7,812 nucleotides of DNA, from the NCBI GenBank assembly GCA_020049615.1, contig JAIFKN010000261.1, forward strand, positions 1-7,812, given 5' to 3'. Position 1 is the first letter of the stretch; each line of letters opens with the position of its first letter. The DNA is from a bacterium (GTDB taxonomy: Bacteria; Planctomycetota; UBA11346). Position numbers and translations under genes: made by a program. This document shows, piece by piece, positions 1 to 6,500 of the stretch. The notes beneath the pieces were generated by a model. It had not been told where the DNA came from, did not search any database, and saw only the letters and a list, made by a program, of their open reading frames with translations.

Positions 1-15
1 CGCCCTCACGACGAT

Positions 16-91
16 GCGCGATTAGCTCAGTTGGTAGAGCAAGGGATTCTTAATCCCTGGGTCCTAGGTTCGAGTCCTAGATCGCGCACCA
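16..91 (+). tRNA. tRNA-Lys with anticodon CTT
   Basis: The 76 bases fold as a complete cloverleaf. The acceptor stem GCGCGAT (16-22) pairs perfectly with ATCGCGC (81-87). The D arm is GCTC...GAGC. The anticodon stem AGGGA/TCCCT encloses the loop TTCTTAA, giving anticodon CTT, which reads the lysine codon AAG. The T arm CTAGG/CCTAG encloses TTCGAGT. The discriminator base is A and the terminal CCA is encoded in the gene. No intron or mismatch is seen. Its promoter would lie left of the window. An AAG-specific lysine tRNA fits the GC-rich codon use of the neighbouring genes. Confidence 0.97.
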
Positions 92-94
92 GAC

Positions 95-134
95 AAACCG
101 CTGCACGGCATAGCCATGCAGCGGTTTTGCTTTT
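95..134 (+). terminator. Intrinsic terminator of the tRNA-Lys gene
   Basis: An 11-base perfect stem, AAACCGCTGCA (95-105) with TGCAGCGGTTT (117-127), closes an 11-base loop that contains a further GGC/GCC pairing. The plus-strand run TTTTGCTTTT follows. It begins three bases after the tRNA CCA end, so it most likely ends the tRNA transcript. On the minus strand the tail is only partly T-rich, so any activity there would be weaker. Confidence 0.9.
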
Positions 135-388
135 CAGGCCCCCTGTCGTTGCCATGGCACAATGGAGCGTTTTCGGCTAACGCCGCTCTGCGGAGCCAAC
201 CGAGGTAGCTCGGGTTCTGCTACGCCAGCTTGTCGGCCGCCGTGTCGCAGGCCTCGGCGATCATGCCGCGCCTGTCGCTGGTCGCGTGCAGGTAGGCTGG
301 GTCCGCGACGGCGGTTCCATGCTGGGTTGTCGGGCAGCACGCATGGATGCGGTGTTGGTGGACAAGTTGCATGGGTTCCAGAACGAAG
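135..388. other. Region without a defensible gene
   Basis: Between the tRNA terminator and the minus-strand hairpin I see no gene that I can support. Two open frames cross it in codon-aligned antiparallel register, so base composition cannot separate them. One is on the minus strand (220-480), starts inside the end of the 552-residue gene and ends in a peptide DTAADKLA. The other is on the plus strand (open 181-423, ending RWVAGGRWE), with no start except internal GTG or ATG codons. Neither has a convincing ribosome-binding site and I recognise neither. A decayed gene remnant is possible. Confidence 0.4.
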
Positions 389-414
389 GCGCCCGCTGGG
401 TTGCCGGCGGGCGC
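380..414 (-). terminator. Putative terminator of the two-gene minus-strand unit
   Basis: An 8-base perfect GC-only stem pairs 389-396 (GCGCCCGC) with 407-414 (GCGGGCGC) around a 10-base loop. Read on the minus strand, it lies 28 bases after the TGA of the 552-residue gene and is followed by TTCGTTCT, a partly T-rich tail. Position and stability fit an intrinsic terminator, though the tail is imperfect. On the plus strand no T-run follows it. Confidence 0.5.
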
Positions 415-442
415 TGGGAGTAATGGGATAGAACGGGAAGAA

Positions 443-2101
443 TCAGGGCGACGGCGATGGGCTTGTCGGCGCTGAGGCATGAGGTGCGGGAGCCTCGGGA
501 TACGGCGCCGGTCGCCCCGACTTCTTGACCTCGCCCCAGTACATCACGACGAGATCGCCAACGCTGCACCCCACGAGCAACGTTTTGTCGACGCCGAACT
601 TCTCGGCGAGCGTGTCGATGAGGACGAGCCGCTCACCGAGCCCGATGGGGTCGGGGATCACCGGCGCCCTCTGGATCCGCGCCGGCTTCTTCGGCTCGAC
701 CTCGCGCCCCGCGAGGAGCACGTCCCCGTTCTCAAGCCGCTGCCCGGGGCCCGTGTACGGGGTATCGGCGTTCGCGGCTTCTTCACGCCACACGATGGGG
801 CGATCGTCGCCACGCGGAGCCGGGGGCGCGTTACCGTTTAGGGCCCTCAGCCGATCCGAAACACCACTAGCCCGGAGCTGATCGACTTGAACGACCAGTG
901 CGAACATACGCTCGAACTGCGGCAGCCGATCGCTGAGCCCGGCTTTGCGGATCTGCTCCTCGACGGGGATCTTCCGTCCCTTGGCGTCGCGGGTGACGCC
1001 TTGGTGAGAGAGTATGATCATGTTTATATCCGCCTCTTCCCGCTTGCTCGCCGCGCTGCGCAACAACTCGTCACGCATAGCTTTCGCCGCGGCTTCGAGC
1101 CGAGCGATCTCGTCCGCGACCTCTTTCTCAATGGCGGCCTGCTTCGCCATCATCGCGTCGATCTCCGCCTGGACTTCTGGAGTATTCCCGTGCGTAGGCA
1201 CCCCTGTGGCGACAGCGACAGAGCGCAAGCCCATGGCCTCGGGGCTGGCGAGCCGCTGATTCAGCCGGTTGTAGGCTTCGATGTTAGCATTTGTTGCGGT
1301 CTGCATCATGGCCATCTCCTTGGCGACTTTGGCCGGTAGCCACATCAGACCGTCTTGAGTTGGAACTGGCAGGGTGCCCTCCGCCATGCGTGCGGCGATG
1401 AAAGCCTGGGTCTCCTCGACTCGGGCCTGGAGTTCAGCGGGGGTAGCAGCCTGCAACTCCATGGTCAGCGGCGCGCCGGTGACAAGATCAACACCAGCGG
1501 CAACCGAAGCGCGGTACACCGCCGGCCCTTCGGACCTGGCGACTGCGACCCGACCGTCGTTGCCGGGTTCGGACAGCAACACCGCGGCCAACGCCGGGGT
1601 CACGTAGAGCGGTTGCCCGCAGCGTATCACCTTGACGGTGCAGACCTCAGTGCGCTCCCGGTCGCACATGTACCGCGGATCAGCCTGCAACTCGATCTCC
1701 ACCGAAGTGTAGAACTCGATGGGGCGGCTCGGCGGATCATCCTCCGGCACAAGCGCGTCGAACGCCTCCGGCGTCATCCATGTCGTATGGCCCTGTCGGG
1801 TGACCGACACGGTGTTGGTCTCCGTCCGCATCATAGTCGAATAGTAGAAGTTGCTCTTCCCGGCTTCGACGCGGAAAGCCAGCACGGGGCCCAGTATGTG
1901 CTGGAACCCGGGTTGCTGCGGCTTGGCAGCAGCGACCTCTATGGCAGGCGCCGGGGTCGTGACCGGCGCGGGAGTGGTATATGCGGCGTGCACGACCACG
2001 CCGGCGATGCCCGCCGCGCCGAGAATGGCGACACCAGCGATGATGAGGACAACGTTGATCCACCGAGGGCGCGGTGGCGGTGGGGGTTCTCGACCAACCA
2101 T
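443..2101 (-). CDS. Single-pass membrane protein of unknown family, with coiled coil
   Basis: This 552-residue protein is not one I recognise. It starts with a short proline-rich, positively charged tail (residues 1-14, five consecutive prolines at 6-10). One hydrophobic membrane segment follows (about 17-37), then a Pro/Ala/Thr linker (43-64). The positive-inside rule suggests a short cytoplasmic N-terminus and a large extracytoplasmic part; it reads as an uncleaved anchor, not a signal peptide. Residues 65-215 look like a folded beta-rich domain with Cys146, Cys154 and Cys161 close together, which could form a disulfide. Residues 308-358 are strongly charged and alanine-rich and should form a coiled coil. 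A C-terminal domain (about 455-525, with Cys512) ends in a Pro/Ala/Ser tail (530-552). It starts 27 bases after the stop of the 157-residue gene, so both probably share a transcript. Third-position GC in the first 57 codons is about 70% by hand count. That this is a gene is secure; its function is unknown. Confidence 0.82.
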   Translation of the reverse strand: MVGREPPPPPRPRWINVVLIIAGVAILGAAGIAGVVVHAAYTTPAPVTTPAPAIEVAAAKPQQPGFQHILGPVLAFRVEAGKSNFYYSTMMRTETNTVSVTRQGHTTWMTPEAFDALVPEDDPPSRPIEFYTSVEIELQADPRYMCDRERTEVCTVKVIRCGQPLYVTPALAAVLLSEPGNDGRVAVARSEGPAVYRASVAAGVDLVTGAPLTMELQAATPAELQARVEETQAFIAARMAEGTLPVPTQDGLMWLPAKVAKEMAMMQTATNANIEAYNRLNQRLASPEAMGLRSVAVATGVPTHGNTPEVQAEIDAMMAKQAAIEKEVADEIARLEAAAKAMRDELLRSAASKREEADINMIILSHQGVTRDAKGRKIPVEEQIRKAGLSDRLPQFERMFALVVQVDQLRASGVSDRLRALNGNAPPAPRGDDRPIVWREEAANADTPYTGPGQRLENGDVLLAGREVEPKKPARIQRAPVIPDPIGLGERLVLIDTLAEKFGVDKTLLVGCSVGDLVVMYWGEVKKSGRPAPYPEAPAPHASAPTSPSPSP

Positions 2102-2108
2102 AGTCGAA

Positions 2109-2112
2109 CTCC
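2109..2112 (-). promoter_or_regulatory. Ribosome-binding site of the 552-residue gene
   Basis: On the minus strand GGAG lies 7 bases before the ATG at 2101. It is the only good Shine-Dalgarno match ahead of any start in this window. It fixes the start and shows that the gene is translated in its own right after the gene upstream. Confidence 0.7.
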
Positions 2113-2128
2113 GCTCGTTAGAGGTTAG

Positions 2129-2602
2129 TTAGTGTCGTCGACGCGTAGAGCCGGGTTGTATGTTCATACCAAGGCGACGACGGTCTACCACCTCGGGTTC
2201 ATCATCAGTAGAAGGGAGGCCGGGATCCTCGCCGGACTGGAGGCATCGCTGCTGTCGAGCGAGCTGACGACGCAGCGCTGACTCGGCCAGGGTTCCGCGG
2301 CGGCGCCAAGCAGGCCATGCGCCAGCCACGACACCACTGCCACCCGCGATGCCATGCACCAGGGCTTCACCAAAGCCCTGGCCGACGACGCCCTGCTTGA
2401 TCGCTTCCAGGTCACCAGTAGGCCGTGCCCGGAAGCCGGCGCGCTGGCGACCACGACGCCAACTGCGGATCACCGAGGGATCGACTCCCAGATCGGCGCC
2501 TTCGGCGATCGTCGCCTCAACATAGGCATCGAAGCGTCCGTCGGGCAGGTTCAAGAACTCTACCGGCTCGATGCCGCCACCCGTTGGTTTAACCAGCGGC
2601 AC
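2129..2602 (-). CDS. Small basic protein of unknown function
   Basis: This 157-residue protein is not one I recognise. The start is GTG at 2602; an in-frame TGA lies at 2627-2629 and no ATG is available between, so a longer form in this frame is excluded. Residues 25-55 contain AEGADLGVDPSVIRSWRRGR, which looks like a helix-turn-helix (small-residue helix, turn at GVDPS, basic recognition-like helix), although no family is matched. Residues 71-98 are glycine-rich and hydrophobic and might associate with a membrane. Arg-rich stretches follow (99-118), then an acidic patch (STDDEPEVVD) and a basic end. No clear ribosome-binding site precedes the GTG, and a short ORF in another frame ends across it, so translation may be coupled. 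It lies 27 bases upstream of the 552-residue membrane protein gene and is probably its partner. Its coding status is likely but less secure than that of its neighbours. Confidence 0.65.
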   Translation of the reverse strand: MPLVKPTGGGIEPVEFLNLPDGRFDAYVEATIAEGADLGVDPSVIRSWRRGRQRAGFRARPTGDLEAIKQGVVGQGFGEALVHGIAGGSGVVAGAWPAWRRRGTLAESALRRQLARQQRCLQSGEDPGLPSTDDEPEVVDRRRLGMNIQPGSTRRRH

Positions 2603-2672
2603 AGTTGAGTCGCTGGCTGGGTATGCTCAGCAGCGCCGCGGCACGAAGCAACACAATGCGTTTGTGACACAT
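2589..2672 (-). CDS. Possible short leader ORF, 27 residues, signal-like
   Basis: A 27-codon frame runs from ATG at 2672 to TAA at 2589, with a possible earlier ATG at 2690. Its peptide begins MCHKRIVLLRAAALL and has a basic then hydrophobic pattern like a signal peptide, followed by a Cys near residue 24. Its stop overlaps the GTG start of the 157-residue gene by 14 bases in a different frame. It could be a translational-coupling leader, the original N-terminus of that protein separated by a frameshift, or chance. No good ribosome-binding site is seen. Confidence 0.25.
   Translation of the reverse strand: MCHKRIVLLRAAALLSIPSQRLNCAAG
2652..2666. promoter_or_regulatory. Short inverted repeat upstream of the two-gene unit
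   Basis: CACAA (2652-2656) and TTGTG (2662-2666) form a perfect 5-base inverted repeat with a 5-base spacer, 49 bases upstream of the GTG at 2602. It sits in the 92-base gap where a promoter for the two-gene unit would be expected. It resembles a small repressor operator. A repeat this short can easily occur by chance. Confidence 0.2.
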
Positions 2673-2694
2673 GGCCAATCGACATGACATGAGT

Positions 2695-3495
2695 TCAACC
2701 CCCAATTGGCGGTACCGCGTGCATCGCTCGCCAGCGGTGCGGGGTAAGTCCGTGGACGCGGGCGAAGCAGCGGGTGAACACCGCCTGGTCGGTAAAGCCG
2801 AGGGATGCCGCGACCAGCTGCACCGGGCGGCGGTCGGCGAGCAGGCGGTCGCCAGCGGCGCGCATGCGCACGCCAAGCAGATGACGCGCCGGCGGGGATC
2901 CGACCACGTCGCGGAAGACGCGGCGGAAATGCGCCTCGCTCATGCCCAGCCGGTGCGCCTCGCGGCCCCAGTCCCACACCGCGAAGGGCCGTGCCGCGAT
3001 CGTGCTGGCCACCGCTTCCACCGCCCCGGCGTGCACCGCCGGCGGGGCGGCCGCCGCCGCCAGTTCGGCGACGATGCGTTCGAGGACGGCCACCGCCTCG
3101 CCCTGGCGCCGGCGCACGCCATGCACCAGGCCGACCAGTTCGACGAACAGGCGGTGCAGCACGGCGGCGTCGGCGAGGGCGACGGCGTGCTGGGGCGACA
3201 GCGGCTCGAGGGCGTCGGCGAAGATGCGCTCGGCGCGCGGGCCGCGGAACGTCACCCACTGGTGGTACCACCAGCCAGGCGGTGTGAGCGGGCCGTAGCG
3301 GTAGCGCTGCCCCGGACGGTGCCAGAACACCGAAGCACCGGTGAAGCTCAGGCGCTGGCCGTCGCCGCGCTGGTGGTATAGGGCGCCGTCGGAACACAGC
3401 TCGAGCGAGCCGACCTCGGGGGTGCGGTCGAGGTGGATCTGATAGCGCGGGTGGACGCCACCATTGACGAATTCGATGTCGTCGAAATAGCCCAT
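2695..3495 (-). CDS. AraC-family transcriptional regulator
   Basis: This 266-residue protein has the usual two-domain AraC plan. The N-terminal part (about 1-95) is a cupin-like sensor; it holds WHRPGQRYRYG and then WWYHQWVTFRGP, the pattern of the AraC ligand-binding barrel. A helical linker spans about 100-170. The C-terminal DNA-binding domain (about 172-257) has two helix-turn-helix motifs. The first is around GREAHRLGMSEAHFRRVF, and the second carries the family signature ASLGFTDQAVFTRCFARVHG followed by TPHRWR. I chose the ATG at 3495; a TTG five codons upstream (3510) would also be in frame. Neither has a clear Shine-Dalgarno. It is divergent from the GH2-type gene, with 73 bases between the two chosen starts. 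AraC proteins placed like this usually activate the neighbouring catabolic gene in response to a sugar; that role is inferred. The family call is secure; the ligand is unknown. Confidence 0.93.
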   Translation of the reverse strand: MGYFDDIEFVNGGVHPRYQIHLDRTPEVGSLELCSDGALYHQRGDGQRLSFTGASVFWHRPGQRYRYGPLTPPGWWYHQWVTFRGPRAERIFADALEPLSPQHAVALADAAVLHRLFVELVGLVHGVRRRQGEAVAVLERIVAELAAAAAPPAVHAGAVEAVASTIAARPFAVWDWGREAHRLGMSEAHFRRVFRDVVGSPPARHLLGVRMRAAGDRLLADRRPVQLVAASLGFTDQAVFTRCFARVHGLTPHRWRAMHAVPPIGG

Positions 3496-3503
3496 GCTCA
3501 GAA

Positions 3504-3576
3504 TCGTCAATTTCTGCCCAGGGTCGCCTCTGACAATGCGATTTCACCTGCCTAGCCTCGTCAGCATCATGCCCAG
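3504..3576. promoter_or_regulatory. Imperfect direct repeat in the divergent promoter region
   Basis: TCGTCA-N5-TGCCCAG (3504-3521) recurs as TCGTCA-N6-TGCCCAG (3558-3576), with starts 54 bases apart, about five helical turns. The first copy lies just upstream of the AraC start; the second overlaps the chosen ATG of the GH2-type gene. Two spaced half-conserved boxes of 18-19 bases in the same orientation would fit AraC-type binding sites or a DNA loop. No clear -35/-10 pair could be named. The repeat is seen directly; its role is inferred. Confidence 0.35.
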
Positions 3577-6500
3577 CATCGACAACGCACCCGTCACCCG
3601 CAGCTGCCTCGACGGCTGGTGGGATTTCCTGCCGGGGGCCGACGAGGCCGCCGAACGCGTCCCGGGCGACGGCTGGCTGCCCGCCGCCATGCTGGTGCCG
3701 AGCACCTGGAACAAGCCGCTCGACGCGGTGCGCGCCCCCGGGCAGACGCGCTGGAGCTGCGCCGAGGACACCCACAGCCCGCCCGGCGCGGTGGGCGACA
3801 AGACGCCGAGCGGCAGCGCATACCTGTTCGACGCCTACGGCTATCCCGAAGCGTGGAACCGCACCCGCGCCGGCTGGCTGCGCCGCAACCTCGAAGCCGC
3901 TCCGGCCAAGCCCGGTCGCCGGCGCTGGCTGCGCTTCGACGGCGTGATGCCGCGCTCGTGGGTCTTCGTCGGCGGGCGCCAGGTCGCCCACCACGTGCAT
4001 CCGACCCTGCCCTTCGCCGTCGATGTCGAGGACCACCTCGGCCACGGCGCGGTCGAGCTGGCGGTGCGCATCTGCGACTACGAGCGCGAGGCCGGCCGGC
4101 CCAAGCGCGTGCTGGTCCCCTCCGGCAACTGGATCCCCGGCGGCCACAGCGGCATCTGGCAGGACGTCTGGCTAGAGGAGCGCGGCGAGGTCCGCGTCGC
4201 CGCGGTCGACATCCGCACCTCGACGCGCACCCGCACCCTGAGCGTCACCTGGACCATCGCCAACGACAGCGGCCACGCGCGCAGCGTCACCCTGGCGCCG
4301 AGCGTGGTGCCGTGGGCCAGGCACGGCGACCCCCTGGCCACGCCGGCGGTGCTGGACCTGCCGAGCCGCCAGGTGCGCCTCGCCGCCGGAGCCACCGCCA
4401 CCGTGCAGATTGAGCAGCCGTGGCCGGACGCGGTGTGGTGGGAGCCAGGCCGGCCGCAGCTCTACCAGCTGGTCTCGCGCCTGAACGGCGCCGGCGGCGA
4501 GGTCCAGGTCGAGCGCTTCGGCTTCCGCGAGGTGTGGATCGAGGGGCCCGACCTCATGCTCAACGACCACCCGGTCCACCTGTTCAGCGACTGGGGCCAC
4601 AAGATGACCCCGTTCTACCAGACCGAAGGCTGGATCCGCCAGTGGTTCGGCATGATGCGCGACGCCAACCTCAACCACACCCGCCTGCACACCCATCCGC
4701 ATCCCGAGCTGGTACTGCAGCTCGCGGATGAAGAAGGCATCCTGGTCACCGGCGAAGCCGGCCTGCACGGTTCGGGCGGTTCGCAGGCGGCCGACGACCC
4801 GCGCTACTGGGAGGCGGCGCGCGACCACGTCCGCCGCTTCGTCGCCCGCGACCGCAATCGCCCCTGTGTGATCATGTGGTCGGTCGAGAACGAGATGCGC
4901 TGGAACGGAGACAAGACCGATCTGACCAAGCAGGAGCTGCCCAAGCTGCGCCTGCTGTTCAACGAGCTCGACCCGACCCGGCCGGCCTATCACGAAGGCG
5001 ACAGCTCGCTGTGGAGCGAGCCCGAGCAGGCCGTCGTCAGCCGCCACTACGGCAAGGAATGCAGCGGTCTGGGCTGGTGGAACCGCCTGCAGCCGCTGCA
5101 CTGCGGCGAGATGTCGCTGTACCACTACAGCGGCCCCAACAACACCTGCCATCTCGCCGGCGACCGCGCCTGGGCCGATTTCGCCGTCGTCGACGAGGCC
5201 GCCGCCCGCGACACCGCGCTGATCGTCGAGAGCGGTCGCACCGTCGGAGTGTGCGCCTTCGGCCCGTGGAACCTGTGCTCGCTGCAGAACCCGCGCCCGC
5301 ATCCCGAGGTGCGTCTGGCCTACACCGATTGGAGTGCGCCCGGCACCAAGCCGCTGCGCGTCGCCGCCGGGGCCAGCGAGTTCCGCTTCTGGGAAGGTGG
5401 CGCCGGCTACACCCCCGGCGCCGGCTTCGACACCCAGGCGCACGCCTTCCGCCCGCTCGCCCTGATCGATCGCCGCCGGCGCACTGGCTACCGCGCCGGC
5501 GGCCGCTTCCGCCGCGAGCTGTTCCTGGTCAACGACACCCGCGCCGCTGTCGCCGGCCGCATCGATGTGCTGATCGCCCGCGACGGCGAGGTGCTGGCGC
5601 GCTCCAGCCTGCCGATCGAGGCCGGCCGCGGGCGTACCGCCTCGGTGATGGTCGATCTGGAGATCCCGGCCTCGGCGACACCCGGACGCTGGACCTACCG
5701 CGCCTGCTTCACCGCCCCTGGCGGTAGCGACATGTGGGAGCGCGACGTGCTCATCGATGCGGTCGCGGCACCGCGCCTGCGCGGCGCTGTGGCGGTGGTC
5801 GGCAACGGCTCGGCGACCCGCCTGCTCCGCCTGCTCGGGGTCAAGGCGAAGCGGCTGAAGCGCCTCGACGCCCTGCGCGGCATCCGCACCCTGGTGATCG
5901 AGCGCAACTGGGTGCAGCCGGGCAGTGAGCAGCATGTGGCGGTGCGTGCCTTCGCCGCCGCCGGCGGTCGCGTCATCGTGCTGGAGCAGGAGGCCAGCCT
6001 GTTCCCCGGTCTGCTGCTGGAGGCCAAACCGGTGTCGACCGCGTTCATCCGCGCTCCTGGGCATCCCGCCCTCGCCGGTCTGCACGAGGATGACCTGCGC
6101 GACTGGGGCGAGGACAGCTACGCCCAGGTCGTCGCCGACACCCTGGTCGCCAGCCGCATGTACCGCAAGGACGACGGCGCGGCGATGCTGCCGCTGTGCG
6201 AATCCGGCGAAGGCGGCTTCGGCAACGGCGGACTGGAGCACACCCCGCTGTTCACCACCCCGGTCGGCCGCGGCCTGGTCATCGCCTGCCAGTTCCTGCT
6301 TACCGACAAGGCGGTCGAGCACCCTGCCGCGCTGCGTCTGCTCGCCAACCTGCTGGCGCACGCCGATGCGTGGAAGCCGACGCCAGCCGCCCGCGTGATC
6401 GAGGCCGGCAACGGCGATCCGCGCGCCCTGCTCAAGCAGGCCAAGGCGGGAGCGACCGTGCTGGCCGGTCCGCTCGACGCCGCCGGCCTGGCGGCGTGGA

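Noticed and set aside
152..176. TGGCAC near 155 as a sigma-54 promoter.
   Set aside because: The downstream GC element is not at the required spacing and the TT of the -12 box is missing.
1355..2128. A 257-codon plus-strand frame opposite the 552-residue gene.
   Set aside because: The minus-strand frame is twice as long, has a membrane segment, a coiled coil and a good ribosome-binding site. The plus frame shows only Arg/Gly/His-rich sequence.
2627..4147. A 506-codon minus-strand frame overlapping the AraC and GH2-type genes.
   Set aside because: It crosses two genes with secure family motifs in other frames and has low-complexity Arg/Pro/Ala composition in its second half.
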